Below, in pieces: positions 8,722 to 18,045 of a stretch of DNA of 64,000 nt (positions within the stretch are counted from its first letter, which is position 1; every line of letters begins with the position of its first letter). The position numbers were made by a program, and so were the translations under genes. This stretch comes from Pirellulales bacterium (GTDB lineage Bacteria > Planctomycetota > Planctomycetia > Pirellulales > UBA1268): assembly GCA_018401745.1 (NCBI GenBank), contig JAGYJY010000015.1, positions 1 through 64,000 on the forward strand. The letters run 5' to 3'. The notes beneath the pieces are model-generated. The model did no database searches. It saw only the letters and a list, made by a program, of their open reading frames with translations, and had not been told where the DNA came from.

Positions 8722-9233
8722 CTCAGGCAGCCTCCCCCGCCCAGAGCAGTGCCGTCAGCCGCGCCTCGAGGCCCTGTCGTTTCATCGCGTGACGGGGGCG
8801 TGATGGGAATCTGGTAGTCGGTTCCACGTCGTCGACAGTTCAGGGCCAACACGCCCGCTTCCGCAGGGCTGCTTGCAGTGCCTGCCTCGTCGACGTCGCC
8901 GGCGTCGATGATTTTGAGCACTCGTCGACGCACGAGCACGAGCGCGAGCAGATACCGCAGGGCCGCATCGGTCTGGTTGCCCTCGAGCTGCTCGAGCAGA
9001 TCGAGCAGGACGTCGACAGGCGCGAGCGTTGGCTTGGCATCCTCGGCAGGCATCGTCGACCGCCACCAGGCGAGGCTCGACTCAGGAGGGCCCTGCCAGG
9101 CATCGGCAGCGAGGTCGAGCCTGATGATCCCTCCGTCCTGACGAACGAGCGCGGAGTAGAACGGCTCGCCGGCGGTCAACGGCCGGTCGGTGCTGGCGCA
9201 GCGGGGTTGAGGCTTGTGGATGCGGTAGTCCAT
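8718..9233 (-). CDS. Conserved-looking planctomycete-type hypothetical protein
   Basis: About 171 residues from MDYRIHKPQPRCASTDRPLTAGEPFYSALV. The N-terminal half has one Cys and a QDGGIIRLDLAADAWQ stretch. The middle is helical (VDVLLDLLEQLEGNQTDAALRYLLALVLVRRRVLKI) and the tail is Gly-rich. I recognise the general look of a protein found beside the lipoprotein above but no domain with a known job. The ATG at 9233 is chosen because longer upstream forms read through non-conserved sequence. It overlaps the lipoprotein start by 4 bp. Confidence 0.6.
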   Translation of the reverse strand: MDYRIHKPQPRCASTDRPLTAGEPFYSALVRQDGGIIRLDLAADAWQGPPESSLAWWRSTMPAEDAKPTLAPVDVLLDLLEQLEGNQTDAALRYLLALVLVRRRVLKIIDAGDVDEAGTASSPAEAGVLALNCRRRGTDYQIPITPPSRDETTGPRGAADGTALGGGGCLR

Positions 9234-9390
9234 GGCGGGCGGAGGGTAGGGAAACCCACCTCCCGCAGCAAACCCGGTCGCCACCAGGATGCCTGGTGGT
9301 TCGGGGGGGCTGCGTAGGTATGGCAGGCAGTCTGCCCCCGATACTCGGCTGTTTGGCTTCAGCTTCGTGGCGTCGGCTGTTTGGCGTGGG

Positions 9391-10239
9391 CTATCGAGTG
9401 CCGAGCAGCTCTTCGATGAGGATCGCGAGCCCATCGGCATCGTTGGCTGCCGTGACCCGGTCGGCGGCGTCTTGCACCCGCTGATCTGCGTTGCCCATCG
9501 CCACGCCGAGGCCGGCGTTGCGAATCATTGGCAGATCGTTGACGTCGTCGCCGACCGCCCAGATGTCGGCAGCCGAAATGCCGCAGGCCCCCGCCAGCTG
9601 CTGGATTCCAGACCACTTGGTCACGCCAGCAGGCGCGATCTCGCAGAGGTAGCCGCGGTATCGCGGGCTGCGGATCACATGCACGCTCGTGGTCTTGGCA
9701 AAGGCTGCCGAAATCGCCGCCTCAAGTTCGAGCATTGCCTCCTTGGGCCCCATGCAGAAGGCAGCGAAGCTGTCTGCCGGCGGCTGCTGGTGGAGCGTTG
9801 GCGTCAGGCGGGCGAGCGATCGGTTGCGATCGAGGTAGCTGCGGAGCCCTTCGCTGCCGATTTCAAAGCCGCGGCAATGGAAATCGAAGCCGTCGCTGAA
9901 ACTGTCGGTGTAGACGACCGCCTCGTGGCCGGCTGCATCAATCAGCCTCAGCACGCCCCCAAGCACGCCGTCGGCGAAAGCCGCACGAAACTGCGTGGTG
10001 TGGTGTGTCGGATCTTTGATCAACGCCCCGGCCGTGGTGACCAGCGGCAGCGTCACGCCCAGTCGCTCAGCAACCCAGAGGGAATCGCGGTAGCGGCGAC
10101 CGGTTGCCAGCACCACCTGGATGCCGGCAGCGATGGCCTCTCCGACCGCGGCAGCGGTGCGGTCGGAGATGTCGTGCTGGGGCGTGGTGAGCGTGCCGTC
10201 GATGTCGATCGCGAGGAGCCGCGGAAGAGTGCCTGCCAT
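9391..10239 (-). CDS. HAD-superfamily hydrolase, Cof type
   Basis: A 282-residue phosphatase. Motif I is LLAIDIDGTLT, with the nucleophile Asp and the acid Asp. Motif II is VVLATGRRYRDS. The conserved lysine is in GVTKWSGIQQL, and motif IV is IWAVGDDVNDLPMIRNAGLGVAMGNA. This is the layout of Cof-type sugar- or cofactor-phosphatases with a large C2 cap. The start MAGTLPRLLAID places motif I at the usual position. It is divergent from the Rieske gene at 10325. Substrate unknown. Confidence 0.88.
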   Translation of the reverse strand: MAGTLPRLLAIDIDGTLTTPQHDISDRTAAAVGEAIAAGIQVVLATGRRYRDSLWVAERLGVTLPLVTTAGALIKDPTHHTTQFRAAFADGVLGGVLRLIDAAGHEAVVYTDSFSDGFDFHCRGFEIGSEGLRSYLDRNRSLARLTPTLHQQPPADSFAAFCMGPKEAMLELEAAISAAFAKTTSVHVIRSPRYRGYLCEIAPAGVTKWSGIQQLAGACGISAADIWAVGDDVNDLPMIRNAGLGVAMGNADQRVQDAADRVTAANDADGLAILIEELLGTR

Positions 10240-10324
10240 GGTCGATAGACTACCATCCGCAGGGGGTTGATCGCAGGCTAGGGCGCCGGCGACACCACAC
10301 CGCCCCTCCCTCGCTGAGACGACC

Positions 10325-10651
10325 ATGTCCGACACCGCCTTTCACCCTGTTGCCCGCGTTGGTGAGATTCCCGTTGGAGGCAGCAAAGTCTGTGAGGTGG
10401 CAGGGCGAATCGTGGCGGTTTTCAACGACGGCCAGCGGTATCACGCGATCGACGACCTCTGCCCGCACATGGGGGCCTCACTCGGGAGCGGCCCGATGAC
10501 CGAAGGCATGGTCACCTGCCCGTGGCATGCCTGGCGGTTTCGCCTTGAGGACGGCAGCTGGTGCGACAATCCGAACCTGAAGGTCGAGGTCTTCGAGGTC
10601 CGGGTTTCTGGCGATGTGATCGAAGCCAAGGTGACGCCGCCGCCGGCCTGA
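10325..10651 (+). CDS. Rieske-type 2Fe-2S ferredoxin (NirD-like)
   Basis: A 108-residue soluble protein that is one Rieske domain. The ligands are in CPHMGASL and CPWHAWRF (C-x-H ... C-x2-H). No membrane segment is seen. Proteins of this size act as electron carriers for oxygenases or as the small subunit of assimilatory nitrite reductase. No partner gene is adjacent, so the role is open. It converges on the MBL hydrolase gene. Confidence 0.88.
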   Translation: MSDTAFHPVARVGEIPVGGSKVCEVAGRIVAVFNDGQRYHAIDDLCPHMGASLGSGPMTEGMVTCPWHAWRFRLEDGSWCDNPNLKVEVFEVRVSGDVIEAKVTPPPA

Positions 10652-10658
10652 GACGGCC

Positions 10659-11345
10659 TCAGCCGATCGAGGTCGATTCGCCGACAGCCAGCACCCGCGG
10701 CTCTGCTGAGGTTCCCTGGCGAATCATCTCGGCCCAGGCCTGAGGGTCCTGCTCAATCGGTGGCCAGGTGCCGTAGTGGCACGGCAGCACCACCTCAGGG
10801 GCCAGCAGGCGGGTCGCTTCGACAGCGTCTTCGGGCCCCATCGTAAACACGTCGCCAATCGGCAGAATCGCCGCGTCGAGGCCCCCGCGGCCGATCCGTT
10901 CCATGTCGGAAAAGAGCGAGGTGTCGCCGGCCACGTAGAGCCGCACGCCGTCGATGTCGAGCAGGAAGCCGGCCGGGTTGCCGCCGTAGGAGCCGTCGGG
11001 GAGCCCCGAGGAGTGGAAGGCGATCTCCATCTTGGAGGTGCCGCCGGGGATCGCCACGCGTCCGCCATGGTTGCAGGGCTGGACATTGCCCACGCCCTGC
11101 TTGCCCAGCCACTGCGAGATTTCGAAGTTGCAGACAACCTGGGCCCGGTTCTGCTTGGCGATCGCTGCGGCATCGGCGATGTGATCGAAGTGGGCGTGGG
11201 TGATCAGAATCGCGCGACACTCAACATCCGCAGCCTTCATCGACGCGGTCGGGCAGTCGTCGAAGAAGGGATCGACCACGATCCGTCCGGCGGAGGTGTC
11301 GATGAGCCAGGTGGAGTGACCGGTCCAGGTGAGCGTGATCGGCAT
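10659..11345 (-). CDS. Metal-dependent hydrolase, UPF0173/MBL fold
   Basis: A 228-residue metallo-beta-lactamase-fold protein. The metal site is THAHFDHI (H-x-H-x-D-H), with further ligands in NHGG, AGDTSLF and the C-terminal LPCHYGTWPP. The start ITLTWTGHSTWLI and the overall length are those of the UPF0173 family. Its physiological substrate is not known. It lies 63 bp downstream of the isomerase-like gene on the same strand and may be co-transcribed with it. Confidence 0.88.
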   Translation of the reverse strand: MPITLTWTGHSTWLIDTSAGRIVVDPFFDDCPTASMKAADVECRAILITHAHFDHIADAAAIAKQNRAQVVCNFEISQWLGKQGVGNVQPCNHGGRVAIPGGTSKMEIAFHSSGLPDGSYGGNPAGFLLDIDGVRLYVAGDTSLFSDMERIGRGGLDAAILPIGDVFTMGPEDAVEATRLLAPEVVLPCHYGTWPPIEQDPQAWAEMIRQGTSAEPRVLAVGESTSIG

Positions 11346-11408
11346 GGCGGTTTTCCTCGGCGAGCGGTGGGTGCGACGCAGGCATCGTTGGCCATTGGCC
11401 GACGGTTT

Positions 11409-12491
11409 TCAAGTCGCGGCCGCCTGCAGGGCAAGGACGTGGAGGGCGAGCAGCCGCATGGCGAGGAGCTGGCCGACGGTGTGTTCGTCGAGTCGCGGCA
11501 GGTCGATCGAGAGTCGGCTGGGGAGGGGCGACCCCTCTCCGTCGCCACACCCCGGCGATGGCGATGGCGGTGGCAGGCTGCCCCGCCGCGGCTGGCTCAC
11601 GGTCAGGAGGCAGCTGTGCTGCAGGGGCGTTGCGAGCCCGCTTTCGGCCTCGGCGTCGCTTGCCCACCAGCGGGCAAGGGCTGTCGTCGCCGGGGCCAAC
11701 GTTGTGTCGAGCAACAGGCGGCCCGGCTGCGGGGCGGCAGCGACTGCCCACATGGCGGCGGCAAGCAGCAGCGGCGGATTGCTCTCGGGAGAGGCCTCCA
11801 CAAACCGTCGCAGCATCGCCACACCACCGCCGAGGAATCGCACCACGTCGATCCCTGCGAGCGAGGCGGTGATCAGCAGTGCGGGCGTAAACACATCCCC
11901 GCACGGTCCCGCTGCTGCTGTCAGCAGGAGGCTGGGGCAGGCGGCAATGGGACGGCCGAGGGCATCCTCCAGCTGGCCCGCTCGGAGCGGTCTCTCGACG
12001 GGAGCTGCTGAGCGTGCCGCGGGGTCACGTGCGACGATGCGGACCACTCCCCAGCGGTCGAGCAGGTCGTTGCCGCGAGCGGCCGCTTGCAGGTCGAGGA
12101 GGCCGGCAGTTCGATCGGGATCGGGAGGGCCGACGTCGAAGAACAGCCGGGGACGACCCCCCCGCTCGCCCCGCGAGAGCGCGTTGTGAAACGGATGGCA
12201 GCAGGTCTCGAAGAGCCCTTGGATGCCGTGGCCGAGCGGTTCGTCGCAGATCACGACCACGGCATCGACGGCCTCCCGCAGCTCCCGAGCGGTGGCCAAG
12301 GCCCGAAAGAGCTCGCTGCTGGTGCGATCTCGCATGTAGTCGTCAAGCAGCTGCTCCGGCCGAAGCCCAGCTGCGGCGTGCTCCCAGGAAAGCTGGCTGA
12401 GTCGTGCAAGCGGCTCGCTGGCGGCTGCTGCGAGCGGCCCAAGCAGCAGCGAGATCGGGTCTTCCGGTGGCTTGGGGCGGAGAACGCTCAT
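11409..12491 (-). CDS. Degenerate glucose-6-phosphate isomerase homologue
   Basis: Several stretches follow bacterial Pgi in order: HGIQGLFETCCHPFHNALSR with GERGGRPRLFF, LLDRWGVVRIVAR, GDVFTPALLITASLAGIDVV with RFLGGGVAMLRRF, and LPRLDEHTVGQLLAMRLLALHVL. The catalytic surroundings are altered. The GGS and EGNN(VD) regions are replaced, the Ser-Gly/Thr phosphate loop is not evident, and the protein ends where NPYGQPGVE-like sequence normally follows. Length is 360 residues, against about 450-550 in active enzymes. It may be a non-catalytic paralogue, a sugar-phosphate sensor, or a decaying gene. Confidence 0.55.
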   Translation of the reverse strand: MSVLRPKPPEDPISLLLGPLAAAASEPLARLSQLSWEHAAAGLRPEQLLDDYMRDRTSSELFRALATARELREAVDAVVVICDEPLGHGIQGLFETCCHPFHNALSRGERGGRPRLFFDVGPPDPDRTAGLLDLQAAARGNDLLDRWGVVRIVARDPAARSAAPVERPLRAGQLEDALGRPIAACPSLLLTAAAGPCGDVFTPALLITASLAGIDVVRFLGGGVAMLRRFVEASPESNPPLLLAAAMWAVAAAPQPGRLLLDTTLAPATTALARWWASDAEAESGLATPLQHSCLLTVSQPRRGSLPPPSPSPGCGDGEGSPLPSRLSIDLPRLDEHTVGQLLAMRLLALHVLALQAAAT

Positions 12492-12637
12492 GCGGGGTCG
12501 GTCGGCAAACAGTGGGTGGAGGCGCGGATTCCCTGAGCCACGATTGACGGCGCGGGGCCGCAGGGCAAAACTCCGCCAAGCGAATGACGATACCGTGTCT
12601 GCGGGCCGCCAGGCCTGCCCTGCTGAGGAGTTTGACC

Positions 12638-13844
12638 GTGAACGAACACGATCTGGTGCGGGAACTTGCGGAGAAAAACAACTCCAAGATCGTGATGCTC
12701 GTGGCAGACGGCCTCGGCGGGCTTCCCGAGCAGCCGGGCGGACTGACGGAACTGGAGACGGCCACGACCCCCAATCTCGATGCCCTGGCGAAGGCGGGTG
12801 TGCTCGGGTCGAGCGTGCCGGTGCTGCCTGGCATCACGCCGGGGTCCGGCCCCGGCCATCTCGGGCTCTTCGGCTACGATCCGCTGACCTTCAAAATCGG
12901 CCGTGGGGCCCTCGAGGCCACCGGCATTGGCTTTGAGCTGGGGCCAAATGATGTGGCCGCCCGCGGCAACTTCTGCACGCTCGGGGCCTGACGGCCTGAT
13001 CACCGATCGGCGGGCTGGCCGCATTCCCTCCGAGGAGAGTTTTCAGGTCGTTGAGAAGCTGCAGAAGCTGTCGATCCCTGGTGTGGAGGTCTTTGTCAAG
13101 CCGGTCAAGGAGCATCGCTTCGTGGTGGTCTTCCGCGGTGAAGGGCTCGACGGACGGGTGGCCGACACCGATCCCCAGGCGGTGGGTGTGGCTCCCCTTG
13201 CTGCGGAGCCGCTCGATGCTGCGGCGGCCCGCACGGCGGAAGTTGCTGCCGAGTTTGTCCGCCAGGCTCGTGAGATCCTTGCCCCCGAGCCGAAGGCCAA
13301 CGGGCTGACCCTCCGCGGCTTTGCCAGTCGGCCCGCCCTGCCGAGCTACGAGGAGCTCTACGGCCTGAAAGCCGCGGCGATTGCCGTCTATCCGATGTAC
13401 AAGGGGCTTGCCCGGCTGGTGGGGATGACGCTCGTCGGTGAGGCGAAGACGCTCGACGAGCAGATCGACGCCCTGGCTGGCTGCTGGAACGACTACGACT
13501 TCTTTTTTCTGCACTTCAAATACACCGACTCCACCGGTGAAGACGGCAATTTCGCCGCCAAGGTGGCACGCACGGAAGAACTCGATGCTGCCCTGCCGCG
13601 GATCACGGCCCTCAATCCGGATGTGCTGATCGTCACCGGTGACCATTCCACGCCGGCGAAGCTGGGCAGCCACTCCTGGCATCCGGTCCCGACCCTGCTC
13701 TCGGCCGACAGCTGCCGTACCGATGCCTGCGAGCGGTTTGGTGAGCGCGACTGCCTCAGTGGGGGGCTGGGGATGTTTCCGGCGAAGCATCTGATGCTGC
13801 TGGCGATGGCCCACGCTGGACGGTTCGGGAAGTTTGGTGCCTGA
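12638..13844 (+). CDS. apgM: Cofactor-independent phosphoglycerate mutase, archaeal type, one frameshift
   Basis: Glycolytic enzyme interconverting 2- and 3-phosphoglycerate, of the alkaline-phosphatase superfamily. Visible are [61 protein letters not shown], and then, in another frame, [19 protein letters not shown]. The C-terminus has [16 protein letters not shown] and [11 protein letters not shown] with SWHPVP. Deleting one G from the G4 run at 12983-12986 makes a single frame of about 401 codons. The GTG start at 12638 has GAGGAG 7 bases upstream. An essential-looking enzyme broken at a homopolymer suggests an assembly error. Confidence 0.88.
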
Positions 13845-15171
13845 GCAGCCTCGGCTCGAGCCAGATGGTGCGGTCGAGCACATCGCCGTCGTCGGTGGGA
13901 TCCACCACGAGCTCAAGCCAGCGGGCCTGATCGAGGGTGATGGCAATCTCCAGCGGTGGCTCACCGCCGCGGAGGATGCCGCTCTCAAACACCGTGCGGG
14001 CTGTCTGCCGGCTGGCTCCTGCGCGGATGCGGATAATCACGCTTCCCCCCTGCCCTGCGGAGTCGTCGACCGCCACGGCGGCAAGCAGCCCCTCGGCGGC
14101 GAACTCCGCAGGCAGCTGGTAGGCCACGCGGGCCGTAGCATGCAGGCCGAGGCCGGTGAACACCGGTCGGCTGCGTGCGGCCAAAGGCTGGCCCGTGAGT
14201 GTGGTGCGGGTTGTGATCGGCCATGCGGGGCCAAACTGCGGCGTCTGCTCGGCGTCTGCCGGCACCATCCACGCCACAGGCATCAGGTGCTCTCCCGTGG
14301 CCAGCAGGCCCGTCACGGCGTTCTGCGGGCAGCGGATCGATGCATCAGGCTGGTGGATCAACGCCGTGGGCCGCAGCACAAAGTCGCTGGGGCCGTCGAG
14401 GCTGGCGGCCTGTGGGTCAGCAGCTGGCTGCAGGCTTTCAACGGCGAGCCTCGAGCCATCCTGGAGGCCGACGATGGCCACGGTGTGCGCTCGCGGCCCG
14501 TCGAGGCTGCCCGGGGGGGCGGCTGGAGTCGTGATCGCCTGCACGCGGTGGAGCGGGATGGCGATGCTTTTGGCTGGCTTCAGGGGGACGGAATCGCTTG
14601 AGATGGCGATGCGGACAACGGCCGATCCGGCAGCAATCTCGACCGAGTGAGCGCGAAGGATGTCGCCGTTGGTGAGCCGGATGTGGAGCCAGGGCTCAGC
14701 CAAGCCGGCAGGTACGGATCCCGACGAGGCTGCCGAGGCCTGCCAGCCCTCGACGGAGGCCAGCGGGAGCCTGACACGGCCGAGCAGCGGACTCTCGACC
14801 ACGACCTCGTCGACGTTCCAGGCCACGAGGTCGCCCGCAACGATGCTGCCGTCTTTCAGGCGAAGCGATGGCCCAATCACCGCGGCTGGGCAACGGCCCC
14901 AGGAAAGCAGGCTGTCGGCGGCAACGTGCATGAGCCCATCAGTCGACCGCCACGTGCTGCCGTCGCTCCTCAGCGAGACCACGGCAACCTGCGGCGAGCT
15001 GCCCGACCGCAACTCAAGGCGGCCCGTCCGCGGCGGGAGAGCGTTGTCGGCTGCTGCTGCCCCGCTGGCGTGGATCGCCAGCACAACCGCCAGGCCGACG
15101 AGGGCAGCCATCCCGACGGCTGCTGGCCGCAGCATGTCTGGAAAGCGGTCGCGGTGTCGGGCGGGCCTCAT
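13756..15171 (-). CDS. Exported protein with C-terminal NPCBM-like domain
   Basis: About 471 residues. An N-terminal hydrophobic segment (PAAVGMAALVGLAVVLAIHASGAAAA) serves as signal peptide or anchor. A beta-rich region follows (LRLKDGSIVAGDLVAWNVDEVVVESP...). The C-terminal part, RPVFTGLGLHATARVAYQLP, then VAVDDSAGQGGSVIIRIRAG and ARWLELVVDPTDDGDVLDRTIW, matches the NPCBM module attached to planctomycete exported proteins. It is the last gene of the MoxR operon, overlapping the upstream stop by 4 bp. Its 3' end overlaps the convergent apgM by 89 bp, so the true stop may be earlier. Confidence 0.7.
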   Translation of the reverse strand: MRPARHRDRFPDMLRPAAVGMAALVGLAVVLAIHASGAAAADNALPPRTGRLELRSGSSPQVAVVSLRSDGSTWRSTDGLMHVAADSLLSWGRCPAAVIGPSLRLKDGSIVAGDLVAWNVDEVVVESPLLGRVRLPLASVEGWQASAASSGSVPAGLAEPWLHIRLTNGDILRAHSVEIAAGSAVVRIAISSDSVPLKPAKSIAIPLHRVQAITTPAAPPGSLDGPRAHTVAIVGLQDGSRLAVESLQPAADPQAASLDGPSDFVLRPTALIHQPDASIRCPQNAVTGLLATGEHLMPVAWMVPADAEQTPQFGPAWPITTRTTLTGQPLAARSRPVFTGLGLHATARVAYQLPAEFAAEGLLAAVAVDDSAGQGGSVIIRIRAGASRQTARTVFESGILRGGEPPLEIAITLDQARWLELVVDPTDDGDVLDRTIWLEPRLLRHQTSRTVQRGPSPAASDASPETSPAPH

Positions 15172-18045
15172 GGCGACGTGCCTCGCTTCCAGCCCGGCAG
15201 GAGGCCGTTGGCCGTTGTCAGCGAGAGGATGGCGGCCGCGGTGCCATACTCGGGGCACGAGGGGTCGGGCCAAGCGCCGTCGCTCCGCTGGGTGGCGAGC
15301 AGGTCTGCGGCAGTCGCGGCATACCACCGAGCCCAGGCGTCTGGGCCCGCCTGCCAGGTTGCGGCGGAACTGGCGAGGATGCCGTAGGCCGCGTAGCCAT
15401 CGGCAGGATCGGGCGAGATCGGATGCCTGAGCAGCCAGCCGCGGCCGGCAGCAAGCACCTCGACGGCGTCGGGAGAGCTGAGGCCAATCGCAACGAGCGC
15501 TGCGGCGGTGCGGGCTGCGGCACTCGGCCCCGCGGCCGCCTGATAGCGAAAACCGCCGTCAGCGTTTTGCAGACGCCGAAGATACCCAACGGCCTGATCG
15601 ATCGTCTGGTCAGACACAGCCAACCCCGCTGCCGCAGCAGCCTCAAGTGCGACCACCATGGCGGCCGTCACGGAGATGTCGGCGTCGGCTCGTCGCGGCT
15701 GGTAGCGCCAGCCGCCTTCGTCGTTTTGCGTCTGTTCGATTAGCCGGCATGCGCGTCGCAGCGTGTCGGTGATCTCGGGGCGGGCGGCTTCACCGGAAAG
15801 TTCGGCAAGGGCCTGAACGGCAAACGCATGCCCGTACATCGGACCGTTGGCGGAGGCCTCGTTGCCAGCGATCAAGCCATCACTTCCGGCACGGCCGATG
15901 AGAAAACCGATGGCCCGCTCGCTTGCCGCGGCATGTGGGCCCGCGAGGCCGGTGCTTCCCGTTGAGGCCAGCGCCAGAAGCCCATGAGCGGTCACCGCCA
16001 CACTCCCGCTGAATCGTTGCGAACCCCAGGAGCCGTCGGGCCGCTGCGCCGAGACGAGCCAGACCACGCCCCGCTCGACGGCCGCAGATGCGTCGCCTGC
16101 ATCGGGGGCCTCTGGCTGTCCGTGGAAAAAGCCATCCATGGCCTTTTCCGACTCAAGCAACGCCCCCAAACGCCGAGGTTTTGGGGGGACGCCGGTCGCC
16201 GCATCTTGCGGCGGCAGACGTGTTCCGCCGTCTGCGAGCGGGCTCTGCGAACTGTCGTCGGTGGCGACAGCCGCGATCAGGGTGAGCGACCATGAGACCG
16301 CCGCTGCAGCGACCGCGTCGATGGCAGCGTCGCACCGGTCTGTCTGCGAGGCCTGGTTGAGGAGGCGGCGGTAGTAGCCGGGAGTCGCCGCAGGATCTCG
16401 CGCCGCAGGCGGTGAACGACGCGGCATCTCCCTGGGGCCGCTGGTTTTGGGAACCCAAACGCTTCCGTTTTGGGGAGCTGCATCGGGGGGAGAGGACACC
16501 GCAGCTGCGGAGAGTGCCGCGGCGGGGCTCGCTCTCGACTGGCCGCCCTCAGCTGCCGTGCTGGCCGTCGCGGCCGAGGATGTGACGTCGGCTCCACCGG
16601 AGGCGGCTTGTATGGCGGTTGCCACCTGCTCGCTCTCTGTGCTCGTGTCCGCAGCGGCGGTGAGCGGCGATTGGCTGGCGGGCCCTGCGGGCTCGTCGGC
16701 AGTTGCCACCGGTTGCGCGAGCACCGCGAGCCGACGACGGGCGACGGCGGCCATGGAGCCTGCTGTGGGGCCGGAGAGTGGTGGCATACCGAGTGTGGCG
16801 GTGATGGCAGACAACGCGCGGACCGCACCGCCGAGCTGCTGGCTGGCAACGAAGAGACGGTTGTCGTTGAGGGCGGCGGCCAGGTCTCCACCAGTTAGCA
16901 GGAGAAGATCGGCAGCTGGAAGCACCCCTTCGCGAACCAGCAGGCTGTGGTCAGCGGTGATGCCTGCGGCAACGGCTCTCAGGTCGTTGGCAACGCCGCT
17001 CCGCCATGATCGGCCCGGCATACCGAGTTCGTCATGGGTGAGCCCGGCCGACTCCGCAGCCGCGTCGACGAGCAGCTGCTCGGCCACCGGCAGGGAGACT
17101 GCCGCCTCCGCAAGGCCGGCAGCGGCCTCGGCGGTCTCGACAAGACGGCTCAGCTCCCCCGCAACCTCGTCGCGGCTGGCACCAGCCGCAGCTTTGGCAG
17201 CGGCTCGGCCAAGGCCGCTCGCCAGCTGCTTCAGGATGACCGCAGGCCCGCCGGCGTCGCTGGCCAGCCAGCCAGCCTCGTCGGCGTCGCGGGCCAGCCT
17301 GCCGGCCTCGTCGGCGGAGGCGGCCGCCACCTGCTGCCAGCCGTTGCGGAGCTGGACGACCCGCCAATACAGGTCAAGCGTGGCTTCGGGCAGCGTGCGG
17401 CGCACGGGGGGCTCGCCGATGGTGGCTGGATCGCCGACAGCTGGCCGATGGTGGCTCTTTGAACTGCTTGGCAATCGCATCGTGCCAGCCTGCAGGGCCC
17501 TCCACGAGCAGCCAGGCCAGGCCGGCCCAGCCAACACCGGCCACCAGCAGGCTGATGGCTGCCGCCCGCACCTCCGGCTGCTGCCGAAGCCAGCGGCGCA
17601 GCGGCAGCGAGCCCAAGGCCTGTGCTGCGTCTGCGAGGGCCGCCTCACGGAGGCTCCGCTGGAGCGATCGTGTTTGAGCAGCAGGGACCACCGCCCGTGG
17701 AGGGGCCTTCAGTCCGACTGCTCGCGAGAGCCGTTCGCCGACTTCCGGAAACCCCCGCTCAAGCTGCCGGCAGATGGCCAGTCGCGGCGGACCTGCCCGG
17801 TGGCTGCGGAGCAGGCGGCCGGTGAGCCAGCTGCTGCAGGCAGCGACGAGCAGCCCGCCGATGCCGCCCCACGCCGCAGGAATCGTCACCAGCCAGCGGT
17901 CGACGCACGCCACGACAACGACCGCTGCGGCAAGCCCGCCGGCAAAGCTGCCAAGCGTTGCGAACCCATGGGCCAGGTCGAGGCTCAGGCTCAGCCGGTC
18001 GAGGCGGCGGTTGAGCAACGAGGCGGGAGGCAGATCGCGTGTCAT
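15168..18045 (-). CDS. Membrane protein with squalene-cyclase-like alpha/alpha-toroid repeats, one frameshift; contains a family A repeat
   Basis: Roughly 958 codons when two frames are joined near 17440-17480. The N-terminus has two hydrophobic helices (FAGGLAAAVVVVACVDRWLV and a following segment) and a third near ISLLVAGVGWAGLAWLLV. An Ala-rich helical middle follows. The C-terminal third carries prenyltransferase/squalene-oxidase motifs: QRPDGSWG, QNDEGGWRY, QNADGGFRY and QRSDGAWP. A family A repeat at 16116-16235 is read in frame and adds RLPPQDAATGVPPKPRRLG and ALLESEKAMDGFFHGQ just before the toroid. The gene starts in the ATGA overlap with the GATase-like gene. Members of this operon type are thought to work at the membrane with the MoxR ATPase; the substrate is unknown. 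Confidence 0.65.
16116..16235 (-). repeat. Family A three-hairpin repeat, copy 3, inside a coding region
   Basis: All three hairpins are present (GGAAAAAG...CTTTTCC-type arm, CCCCAAA...TTTGGGG arm, GCCGCA-TCT-TGCGGC) plus the terminal GCAGAC/GTCTGC pair. Read on the coding (minus) strand it has the orientation of copy 1 and contains no stop. The host protein continues in the same frame on both sides. Confidence 0.85.
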
